Shown in pieces: positions 12,431 through 22,111 of a DNA stretch of 64,000 bases. Position 1 is the stretch's first letter; the number at the start of each line of letters is the position of its first letter. The position numbers and the translations under genes were made by a program. Below the pieces are notes generated by a model. It saw nothing but the letters and a program-made list of their open reading frames with translations. It ran no database searches and had not been told where the DNA came from. Location: assembly GCA_002943765.1 (NCBI GenBank), contig PQWQ01000026.1:496001-560000 (forward strand), written 5' to 3'. This DNA is from Psoroptes ovis (Eukaryota; Arthropoda; Arachnida; Sarcoptiformes; Psoroptidae).

Positions 12431-13080
12431 ATTATTTTGATAAAGCAATTAAAATTCAATATAAATAATAAAGTCTATGTTTTTTTTATAAAAAACAATT
12501 AATTATTATTACAATTATTAATTGTATTCACAAGAAAATAAAAAATGATTAAATCAACTTGTTATGTGACAACAACAACAACAACAGCAAATTGAATTAT
12601 TCAATGACGAATTTGATTTTCTTTTTTTTTTCACGAACAGAGTTCAACACTTTTGAATACAATCAAATCAACACAAAAGTAACAAATCATACACATCAAA
12701 CAAATCAACAAATTATCATTATTTTAAATTTCATTCACTTTTCATCATTTCTTCACCACCAGCAGATACATCGCATAGATTTATCAAATGAAAATAATCA
12801 AAATTTATAAATATCGCTTTTGTTGTTTACGATTGATTGAAATAACACTGAGTCATTCTATAGAATTGAGATTAAATGCCATTTAAATCTACAATGCAAC
12901 TATCGCCATCCATTAGACATGGATTTAAACATGGATATTTAAAACATTTTCAATTTAAATTTTTAATCATTTTTTGAAAAATAGACAATGATCATATATG
13001 ATCAATGATTTACGTCGTTTCTTGATTTTAAAATAATTTCAAAACGATAGGAAATCGGATAACAGCCCTTTTTCAAAATT
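12431..13080. other. intergenic spacer between Stam and adenylate kinase
   Basis: 650 bp with no supported gene. It should hold the Stam promoter/5'UTR and the adenylate kinase 3'UTR, both transcribed leftward. One short Asn/His-rich ORF on the plus strand has no coding support. Confidence 0.5.
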
Positions 13081-13822
13081 TCATTGAGATGATTGAAATT
13101 GTTGCAAGAAATTTTTAATCTGTGGATAGATTACATCCGATTCACGTCCTTCGAAATCATAAACTATGTTTATATTTCTGGGGTATTCAAATAAAAAACA
13201 AATGGTTAATATTGAATTGATCAAAATAAATGATTGAAAATGATGATAATTACCGGAATAATTTAACAATTTCATCATTTTGTCGATGAAATTCAATCAA
13301 ACGAGCTTTGATCACATCAGGTTTATCATCATCACGTTGTGTCAATGGTTCGCCAGTTTCATCATCAACACCAGGGTTTTTAGGTGGATTATATATCAAA
13401 TGATAAATACGACCAGATGGTTGATGTATCCAACGATGTTTAATACGTTCGATAATTTCTTCATCAGGTACAATCAAATTGATGACTGCATTTGGACGTA
13501 AAAATTCTTCCTTTTGTTTCAATAATTCCAAAGTTTGTTGTTGATTTCTTGGATAGCCATCTAAAAGCCAAGATTTCGCTTGAAAATTTTTACGAAGTTC
13601 ATCAAAAACCAAGCGATTAATAGTTGAATCAGGAACCAATTTTCCTTGTTCAATATATTGTTTTGCTTCATTACCAATGGCAGTTTTTTGTTGAATATGA
13701 CTACGTAAATGATCACCGACAGCAAAATATGAAAGATTGAAATCTTTTACCATTCGTTTTGAAATGGTTCCTTTACCGGAACCTGGTGCACCTAATATTA
13801 TCAATTTCAATAACTTCATCAT
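13081..13822 (-). CDS. Ak3: adenylate kinase, AK3-like (mitochondrial GTP:AMP phosphotransferase type)
   Basis: Exons 13254-13822 (donor TTCCG|GTAATT) and 13081-13177 (acceptor ACCCCAG), giving 221 residues, close to the usual length of about 220-230. It transfers phosphate from a nucleoside triphosphate to AMP. Visible: P-loop GAPGSGKGT (11-19), AMP-site VGDHLRSH and LLDGYPRN, and a long LID beginning HRWIHQPSGRIYHLIYNPP with DDETGEPLTQRDDDKP, typical of the AK2/AK3 'long' enzymes. The LID lacks the four zinc cysteines, as in AK3. No classical N-terminal presequence is needed in AK3 proteins. ATG ATG at 13822 begins directly before the KLLKLIILGAPG strand, so the start is firm. It shares a 177-bp divergent upstream region with a Fis1-like gene. 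AK3 versus AK4 cannot be separated by eye. Confidence 0.92.
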
Positions 13823-13999
13823 TCAATTTACTAATTCTAAAGTTGTTTCTATGTACCTGAAGACAAATCATATGTTAATTTACATGTAAAAGCGTCATCT
13901 ATCATTTAGTCATTAAAATTTAATTGATGATGCTTCTCAATTACTTTCATCTGCGATTCATGTGTTTATGATTTTGTAATTTTAAAAATTTCGGTGAAA
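13823..13999. promoter_or_regulatory. divergent (probably bidirectional) promoter region, Ak3 / Fis1-like A
   Basis: Only 177 bp separate the start codons of the leftward adenylate kinase and the rightward Fis1-like gene, so both promoters and 5'UTRs must fit here. No clear TATA box is seen. Confidence 0.5.
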
Positions 14000-14558
14000 A
14001 TGAATTCAAGAGATCGAAATTTACTTTATAATAAATTGACTGAACCTGAAATTAAATCAGTAATCAATCAATATGGTGTTGCATACAAGGAGAATCGTTT
14101 GAATTCACATCAGGAACATGAATATGGTCGCCAAATGTTACAATCACCATTTTCACAAGATCAATATACTGGTATTAAAATTTTTGAAGAATTAATTCGA
14201 AGCAATGCTAATAATGATATGACAAATGAATCAAATGATCTATTTGAATATTATATTGGTTGGATAATTGGTTTGATGAAAGTTGAGGTAGGTGTTTCTA
14301 TATGACTAATGCAATACCCATTATCGATAAATAAATTGACGACACATAATTTTTCTGATTCTCATTTAGGACTATGATTCAGCATTACTTCAAATAGATC
14401 GATGTAAGGATAAACTTCAATTGTCCATGGAACAATCGGAACGTTTAAATGAATTAAAATCATTGATCAAAAATCGTAATCGTTACAAATTTTGGACTGT
14501 AGCTTCTGCAGTAGCAGCAATCGGTGCATTAGCCATGATGGTGTTTGCTAAAAAATAG
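14000..14558 (+). CDS. divergent Fis1-like mitochondrial outer-membrane protein (paralogue A)
   Basis: Exons 14000-14287 and 14370-14558 (GAG|GTAGGT ... TTTAG|GAC), 158 residues. Fis1 is a tail-anchored protein of the outer mitochondrial and peroxisomal membrane with a TPR-like helical cytosolic domain, involved in organelle fission. The product shows the Fis1 layout: N-terminal helix, HEYGRQMLQSPFSQDQYTGI (compare FEYAWCLVRS...GI), IFEELI, a second TPR-like repeat split by the intron at the family position (VE|DYDSAL), and a C-terminal anchor of about 20 residues (FWTVASAVAAIGALAMMVF) ending AKK. It is clearly more divergent than the next gene but has the same two-exon structure, with the second exon exactly 189 bp in both. 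The start is the ATG at 14000; the GTG two codons upstream is not a start in a eukaryote. A polyadenylation signal (AATAAA) lies near 14652. Confidence 0.8.
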
Positions 14559-14868
14559 ATTTATCTTCCATTTATCATTATTTGTCAACGGTTGCCATTG
14601 ATTATCTTGAGTGATATTTTAATTGTATTAATATTTTTTTTTTAAATCTTAAATAAAAAATATTAATTTTATTGTGACACGTTGTATTTGAATTGTATGA
14701 AATTTGTTTATTTTTGTTTTTGCTTACGATTTGACGTCAAATTAAAAGGATAACAACTGACGAAATTAGATTTCTTCGCTCGATAATTTTGAATTAATAA
14801 TTGTTTTTTTTTTACCTAAAATTTTGAAAAGTATTCAAACAAAGCATCAAAGTATTAGAGACAAAAAA
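14559..14868. other. short intergenic spacer between the two Fis1-like genes
   Basis: 310 bp holding the 3'UTR of copy A (AATAAA near 14652) and presumably the promoter of copy B; nothing else seen. Confidence 0.45.
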
Positions 14869-15386
14869 ATGGATGAACGTGTTGAAGCAATGCTTGGAAA
14901 TGATGTATCGTATAGTGAATTAAAACATCATACCGAACTATTCAATAAAGCAATGAATGATGGTAAATGTGATCCGACGCTTAAATTTCAATATGCAGTT
15001 ACATTATCACGTAGCCGTATACCGGCCGATCATCATCGTGCTATTACATTGTTAGAAGATCTTTGCGTATCTGGCGATCCTGAAGCATTTCGTGATTATT
15101 TATTCTATTTGATAATTGTCAATATTAAATTACATGTTTGTATCATCAATTCGTTGAAGCCATAATTGATTTTAATAATTTATCCTCTAATTTGTAGGAT
15201 TATGTTCGTGCATTAGAATGTTCGAAAAAATTCCTTGAAATTGAACCATCCAATCGTCAAGTACAAGATCTAAAAGCATATGCTGAAAAGAAACGTTTCA
15301 AAAATGGTATGACTGGATTAGCAATTGTTGGTGGTGTTGCATTGGCTGCAGCTGGCGCTTTGGTTATGGCATTCAAAAGCAAATAA
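14869..15386 (+). CDS. Fis1: Fis1, mitochondrial fission 1 protein (paralogue B, canonical)
   Basis: Exons 14869-15135 and 15198-15386, 151 residues, matching the usual length of about 150. Fis1 anchors in the outer mitochondrial/peroxisomal membrane and takes part in division. Matches: LKFQYAVTLSRSRIPADHHRAITLLEDL and RDYLFYL (TPR1), then RALECSKKFLEIEPSNRQVQDL (TPR2), and a C-terminal membrane anchor (GMTGLAIVGGVALAAAGALVMAF) with a basic KSK end typical of mitochondrial tail anchors. The donor is chosen at TTACAT|GTTTGT because it keeps frame and alignment (NIKLH|DYVRAL); it is a weak donor. The ATG at 14869 sits in an A-rich context. Adjacent to its divergent paralogue, same strand, 310 bp apart. 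Confidence 0.92.
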
Positions 15387-15749
15387 TCATTCGAACAAAT
15401 CACAAAGAATTTATATTATACCTTGATGTTACAATCGAAAATTCAACAATTATCAATTATTAATATCAGATTTATCTTCAATCAGACTCCAGTTTGAGAT
15501 TTATAATAAAATATTTACATACATATTGGTCAAACATTACTTTTTTTTACCATGTCTCATCATATGCAAATTGTAAAATTTTTGAATTTTTAAATATTTT
15601 TCTCATTCATTTTCGGTTGTCTTGGAAACTTTTGGATCGATAATTCATGTTTTCAAATATTCAATTTGAATTCTATGAACAAAATTTGTTTTGTTTTGAC
15701 TCATGAATTGTTCGATGACAAACTTACCAGTTCAAAGTTGATTAAAAAA
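15387..15749. other. intergenic spacer
   Basis: Holds the 3'UTR of Fis1 and the upstream region of the next gene. In-frame ATGs at 15675 and a TTG at 15666 precede the preferred start at 15750. Confidence 0.4.
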
Positions 15750-16494
15750 ATGGCATCGAATGCAACAATCGAAGAATCAGATATAATCGTTGATTCACCA
15801 TTAATAAATGATACGAATACCAATGATAATTCGACATCTTTAAATTGGGCAAGCGAATGGTTTGGTTATCTGGCATTATGTATGTTTTCATTGGTATTAA
15901 TCATCCCTACATTAGGCATATTTGGCTTAATGATATGGGAATATTTTTCCGATGAAGCTGAACGTAAAGCTGAAAGAAAAAAAGAGATTGATCAAGCTGT
16001 ATGTGATTATTTGTGATAATTGATTTAAAAAAATTAAAACGATTAGACATCAATGTTGTTTTCACTGTAATGTTTTTCAATTAATTTCAATTAAATTTTA
16101 GATGGAACATTTTGGTGGCCAATCGATCAATGATCGTAAACAACGACGAAAACGTAAACGTTTAGAACGATTACAGCGATTACAAGAACAAGAAAATGAA
16201 GAACGATTAATGAATAATGAAAATGATGAAACAAAATTAGATGATATACAAATCGATGATTTGAATGATGATACAAATGTAAATGCAAATACTGATTATA
16301 ATGATTTCGATATGGATCTATTCGATGAATCAGATACTGAAACAGATGATTCAAATGATGAAGCAAATGGAAATCTGAATGATGTTGATAATGTTTTGAA
16401 ACATGCTGATTTCATGTTACATCGAAGAAAACGTAACATAAATTCAATGGATGATAATAATTTGAATGATAAATTTGATGAAATACTTACTTAG
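15750..16494 (+). CDS. small single-pass membrane protein with acidic C-terminal region
   Basis: Not recognised. Exons 15750-15998 (GCT|GTATGT) and 16102-16494 (AATTTTAG|ATG), 213 residues. The two ORFs are joined because the donor/acceptor pair is good and keeps frame. Residues 1-38 are acidic and polar. One membrane segment follows (about 45-68; YLALCMFSLVLIIPTLGIFGLMI), then a charged juxtamembrane helix (DEAERKAERKKEIDQ), a basic RKQRRKRKRLERLQRLQ helix and a long Asp/Asn-rich acidic stretch. No signal peptide before the helix, so probably a signal-anchor protein. The start at 15750 (AAAAAAATGGCA) has the best context; the in-frame ATG at 15675 would add 25 residues. The gene converges with the RCC1/BTB gene, with 296 bp between stops. 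Confidence 0.65.
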
Positions 16495-16790
16495 TTCATG
16501 ATTCTTTTAGAAATGTCCAAGAAACTTTGAACAAATTTGATTATAATCTATTATATCAACAAAAACATTTGTCTACACATCTTTACAAACGTATATTTTA
16601 CTCATCTACAAAATACTTAATTTTAAATTGAATGAATAAATGAAAAAATGATTAAATTATTATTATTATTAATAATGAATGTTATTAAGATTATTAAATT
16701 AATTCATCTAAATAATTTTCTATTAATGACAAATTTACATGAAATATAAATACAAAAGAAAGAGAAAGCCAAATAAGATTAGGAATTAGA

Positions 16791-18399
16791 TTATATTAAA
16801 TGGTATAAATGATCAACAATTTTTTGTTTGAAATGTTGATCATGATATTTACTGGCAATATTATATAATTCCGATATAACTGTATCATCTAATTGATCGA
16901 AAAATATTTTTTTCGTATAAATATATTTCAAATATATAAACATTGATATGTATGATCGATTATCATCGATGATAATTGTCAATGTGTTTCTATTATTTCG
17001 TTTATCATTATTATTTGACTTACTTAATCTCCATTCAAAATATTCTGAATATTCACGTAAAATTGATTGATGCACATAGATGGGCTTAAAATGATAATAT
17101 TTGAATCTGAAAATCAGATCCGATTCTCGGGGATCATTGAAACGATTCGCATTATCATGATTACCTTTACAGCTAATCGTATTCAAATCGATCAATAATT
17201 TTGATGGTAACCTTGTCAATTGGGGAGTGAATGCAGATGAATATAAACATGTAGCATCAGCTATCGAACTACATTTAGTCGGTATTAATCGATTACTATG
17301 ACATCGATGATGATCATCATCCCAAATAAAACAAAGACCATTGCTATGGGCGTGATCACTTGTACGCATGATGCCAACATTCAAATCTTCCGGTACATCA
17401 ATACAAAAATCGATTGAAATATTACTATTGTTATTTATTGAGCGGAAAGCATTACGAATCGATCGTACACGACCATTTTGAATAGCCAAAATGCTTACAT
17501 TACCATCATATGTCAGTATCAATATTTTATTAAATCCGATTGGAATTATTTTGAAGATTTTCGATGAATAATCATTACGTTTATATGTTAATCGTACTGT
17601 CGATAATGCATCTGATAGTCCTGAATGTACGATCAATCAATTTTGTTATGAGTTCTAAAATATGACAGAAATATGAACAAAGATACTATTTTCACTTACC
17701 AACATGTTTAAGATCTCCCCATACATAGAAAGCACCTTTATTATATTCATCAATGCAATTATTATATGCTACAGTCAAATATTTAGTCGAAATCAAATCA
17801 ATCATTGATGATGGCGATCGAATTAATCTTTCAGGACGAAAATTATGCGGACAGCCAGGAAATTTGCCCCATATTCTTATTGTACCGTCCATAGCCAAAG
17901 CGACAGTATGTTTTGGTCCGCAACAAACTTTTTGTACATCTTGAAGTATTAAAGTTGGCTGTGAACAACCCCATCGATACCAGCCGATGCCTAGCTGCCC
18001 AGAATGATTAGCACCCCAACCATAAAGATCACCCATTTCGGTCAATGCCATTATATGTTTATCACCTTTAGCGATTGCAATTATATTTACAAAACGTAAC
18101 TTAGTTAATTCACGTGGCTGACTGACAAATGTAGAAGAACAACCATTGAATGACGAATGACAACAAAATAATCCAAAATATTTTTCATATATTTGATTTG
18201 TTAATGTTGATGATGGAGATGGTGGTACGCCTAACATACCATAAATATTATTACCATAACCATATATTTTTCCATTACGACAAAATAATAATAATGATTC
18301 CCCGTTGTTGAATATATAAAATCGATCAGTTATCAGAAGATAATCATTCGGTATTTTTCTTAATATTGGCCATAATGTTAAATCATTTGTTTGGTCCAT
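16791..18399 (-). CDS. RCC1-repeat / BTB-domain protein (RCBTB-like, divergent)
   Basis: Exons 17700-18399 (CATGTTG|GTAAGT) and 16791-17620 (ACATTCAG), 509 residues. RCC1 repeats form a beta-propeller; BTB domains mediate dimerisation and Cul3 binding in many families. Visible RCC1-type motifs: GKIYGYGNNIYGMLG (about 43-57), GDLYGWGANHSGQLGIG (123-139), CCGPKHTVALAMDGTIRIWGKF (159-180) and GAFYVWGDL (222-230). The next propeller part is degenerate (YDGNVSILAIQNGRVRS). Residues about 400-509 look like a BTB fold: SDLIFRF, VHQSILREYSEYFEWRL, MFIYLKYIYTKKI, ELYNIASKYHDQHFKQKIVDHL. Blade number is low and spacing irregular, so it is a divergent member. It starts at ATG 18399 and follows M1, transcribed in the same direction. 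Confidence 0.8.
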
Positions 18400-18681
18400 T
18401 TTTTGGCTAAATTGATGATTGATCTTTGTTGTTGAAGGATTAATTCAATTCGCTGTCGATGATTGATTTAAAATGTGAAATTCGAAAATTGGTTGAAATG
18501 TTGAAAAATCACATTTGAAAACATTTTCAATATTTTATTTATTAAGAGTTTGTTGCTGTTTGACAATTAGTTGAATGCTGAGTTTTCATGTTGAAAAAAA
18601 AATGCTTGAAAATAAAACTTGATTGATTAAAGGTCAATATATTTTTTTAACAGTCATAGTTTAACACTAAGGAATCAATTT

Positions 18682-20221
18682 TTAACGATTCAATTGCGAT
18701 ATTGTATGCGTCAAATATTTAAATTCATTATCATTTGAATTATTACTATCGATACCAGTGCGTACTGTTGCTTGTGTTGACCTACTAATCATTGTTGCTG
18801 CACTACCTAAAGGTTTTTTATGCCCTAAGATCGAATTTCTTGACTGATTTTTTTGTCCACTCCTCATTGTGGCCATCGTCGATATGAGCATTGATGAACG
18901 ATTATTGTTTGATGGCTGTGTTGGTACCATTGATGAACGATTATTATATGATAATTTCTGTACAATTGATTGGCCTCCAGATTGATGTCTGATAGCGCTT
19001 GAACGTGCAGTCTTTGCATGGATAAATGATGAATCAAATGGTTTCAATTTTCGATGGCCAGCATGGTCTCTGCTGGTCACTAAAATGCACCAAATTATTA
19101 TCATAAGAATTATTAATAATATTATGATTGCAGCTATCAACCAATAGAGGACTGTGAATAAAAAAATTCATGTCTTCATAATCATTTTCATATGTAAATT
19201 TGATTGATTTCATACATACATTTGTGTGATATGATTTCACCCTGAGGTATGAAGCTTGAACAATTAAAAAATGAATCATAACTTCGATTCGTAATAGCGA
19301 ATGCATTACGTTGATCGAATACATTTTCATCGAAAATATAAATGTATTGTGGACCGAATAAATAAAATTTGTGATTAGCCGTAAAACCTTTGAGCACTGG
19401 CCATCTTACGGGCAACCCGGAACGACAAACACTTCCACTGGTTTCTATTGTTATTCGTTGTTTACCATCAGCTGGTCCATCATCATCGAAACAAACAGGT
19501 CGAAAAGGCATCGAAGGTAATATGCCTGGCCGATCCATTACACGATTATTTCGATTACATTGATATTTAGTCATACGAAGATTACCATAATAATCATGAT
19601 TTAATGAATAAAATCTACATGGTTCTTCGGTTGAAATCAATACTTCAGGTACTGAATCATAAAATGTCCATCCAATAATTACTCTTGAATTTCTTAAATC
19701 ATAATTCACTCCATTTTCTCTGAATTTACGATACCATGTTGTAAAACAAAGCCATTCACTATCTCGATCTTTCATTATGAATGCATTAAATATGTGATTT
19801 TTAATTCGGTTAAATCTTTGATCATTAAACAATACTGGAAATTTTTCAGCCATTGAAACTGGTTTCGAATGTAAATACAATTGATTGATTGATGTATCGA
19901 TTGATTCAATTGGAACATCATATACATAAAAATCTTGTGTGATCAACAACATTCGTTTATTGGCAATTCCTACAGCCAAAATGTTCAATTTGCTTTCATC
20001 ACTACGTTTTAAACTTTCACATATTTCCTGTAAAGAATTATTCATTTCAAAAGATTTTGGGATTTAAGATAATTAATTTAAATTCAATGAAAATCAATCA
20101 ATATCCTTACATCTTTTGGTGCCACAGTTGTTTGAGATGGATGATCAGTGCTTCCATTTATCTTTTGAATATTCAGCATCAAGAGAAAACAGCTGACAAA
20201 GAAAAATTGTAGAAAATGCAT
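18682..20221 (-). CDS. secreted/type I membrane protein, tandem family member M1
   Basis: Function not recognised. Exons 20111-20221, 19220-20027 and 18682-19151, 462 residues; intron phases 0 and 1. N-terminal signal peptide (MHFLQFFFVSCFLLMLNIQ), then an ectodomain of about 270 residues with seven cysteines that match M2 (in EICESL, LCFTTW, EPCRFY, YQCNRN, PVCFDD, SVCRSG, FFNCSSF), several N-glycosylation motifs (NRS, NCS) and the strong segment KFYLFGPQYIYIFDENVF, which recalls a beta-propeller/hemopexin-like strand pair. A single membrane helix follows (LYWLIAAIIILLIILMIIIWCILV), then a basic Ser/Thr-rich cytoplasmic tail of about 120 residues with two NNRSSM repeats. The tandem neighbour M2 has the same three-exon design. 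It could be a receptor or cuticle/gut surface protein; no function is claimed. Confidence 0.75.
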
Positions 20222-20363
20222 CGATTCTGATCAAATCTTAAATCACAATCAAAATTCAGTACGATAAATCGAATTGTAATTTAAATATTTAAATTATGAA
20301 TATAAGTTCGGTTATTTGTATTTTTGAAAAAGAAAAATTCGATTGATTTTTCAATATTCATAA

Positions 20364-21781
20364 TTAGATTAATGCTGTTAGCTGTTTGATTCGGCCACCT
20401 TTTCCAGTCATTATTCGACGATCGAAACCACTTCGTGCAGTAGCACGTGTTGATCCGACAGAAGTTGAAGTACCTAAGCGACTATCACCAATATTTTTCG
20501 AAAATTTTGAATGTTTTGATTTACTTCTTGATTTATTATCAGCAGGAACTGTGACAGATGGAAAAGTTTGAAAATATGTTAAAAGAGGCAGAATTGGTTT
20601 TGATTTTTTTTGATTTTCCATAAATCTAGATCGAATTGTTTTTCCATGCACTAGTGAAGCGAATGTTGATCGAAATCGTTCACTTCGACTAGTGACCAAT
20701 ATACACCATAACGTTGCTAACAATATAATCATTAATAAAATTATGGCTGCAATTAGCCAAGATATGACTGTAGATGTACATTGGATATTAGAAATTAACG
20801 ATTTAATTATGGGTAGTGATACTCACAAGAATGTGATATTTTATAGTCAGGTATGAAACCAGCACAATTGAAAAATGAATCATAACTTCTATTACGGATC
20901 GGAAATGAATTATCTTGTTGAGTGAAAACGTTTTCATCGAAAATATAGATATATTGTGAACCAAACAGATAGAATTTATTATCAACTGTAAATCCTTTAA
21001 GAATTGGCCACCTAACTGGCGAGTGTTTTGCACTACATCGATTTGTTTCAATACGTATTTGTCGTTGTTCATCATCGAAACAAATTGGCCGGAATGATCG
21101 TGTAGGTCTAATACTAGTTTTATCACGCATATTTCCTTCACATTTATATGATGTTATTTCAAGATTTTGTCGCCAATCATGTTGTAGTGAATAAAATTGA
21201 CAAGTTAATGTTGTCGATATTAATACTTGTTCTTGTGAACCTTGAAATTGCCAACCTCTAACAATAATTTCATTATTAATATCATAATTAATACCCATTT
21301 TACGTGAATTACTTTTCGTTGTAAAACAAATCCATTCACTAAATGAATCGGTCATAATAAATACATTGAATATATCATTTTTAATATTATTAAATGATTG
21401 ACTTTCATATAATTTTGGATATTTTTCAGCCATTGCAATCGGTTTAGCACTCAGATATAATTTATTGATAGATGTATCGATTGAATCAACAGGAACATCA
21501 TAAACGAAAAAATCTTCAGTAATCAATAACATACGATAATTTGTGCGGCCAACGGCTAAAATATTAAGCCTATAGTTTTCTGGTCGTTTAAGATTTTCAC
21601 ATATATTCTATGGATAATGTTTCAATTAAGTTGGAATTGATGAAATTCTCACAAAATTGTCATAAAAGATACCTACATCTTTTGATGATGGCGTCGTATC
21701 AATGGTTGTATCAGCATTTGTTTGAATCGAATTCATAATTGAAAATATGATCATTTTATAGATTATTATCAATGATAACAT
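20364..21781 (-). CDS. secreted/type I membrane protein, tandem family member M2
   Basis: Paralogue of M1. Exons 21677-21781, 20827-21607 and 20364-20767, 429 residues, same intron phases (0 and 1) at the same protein positions. Signal peptide starting at ATG 21781 (MLSLIIIYKMIIFSIMNSIQ). The ectodomain aligns along its whole length with M1: NICENLKRPE, RMLLITEDFFVYDVPVDSID, ICFTTKS, GNMRD..RSFRPICFDDE, RWPILKGFT, KFYLFGSQYIYIFDENVF, NRSYDSFFNC. Membrane helix WLIAAIILLMIILLATLWCILV, then a shorter basic tail (TSRSERFR...). It is divergently placed with respect to the cysteine protease C1, 330 bp between start codons. Function unknown. Confidence 0.75.
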
Positions 21782-22111
21782 TATTTATTCATCAAAATTA
21801 ATCAATCAATCAATGAGCAATCGATTTAAGCATCGATCAAAATTCACATTGGAAAATTCAATTTATTATTTTCCATTTTATTGTTGCTGTTATTATTATA
21901 ATTGGAAATTTAATAATAGAATTATACGAAAATTCAAAGAATTGAACTTTGACATTTTGATTTTAACAGAAATATTTGATGACATTTCGATCTGTAAATA
22001 TCAATTAGGAAAAAAAATGATAACAAGTCACACTTTTGATTGATTTGCAATGGAGATTTGCCATGCATCAAAATTTGATCAAAACAAATTAAAATTACAT
22101 TCAAATTGAAA
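21782..22111. other. divergent upstream region between M2 and protease C1
   Basis: 330 bp of AT-rich DNA carrying both upstream regions. A plus-strand ORF (from about 21813) has unremarkable composition and no splice or homology support. Confidence 0.4.

Noticed and set aside
12559..12810. 83-codon Asn/His-rich plus-strand ORF between Stam and adenylate kinase
   Set aside because: Simple composition, no splice or family support, lies in expected UTR/promoter DNA.
18682..21781. Semaphorin or hemopexin identity for the M1/M2 proteins
   Set aside because: Only a short strand-like motif recalls these folds; cysteine spacing and length do not let me assign either family.
21813..22043. 76-codon ORF upstream of protease C1
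   Set aside because: No homology, no good start context, sits in the divergent upstream region.
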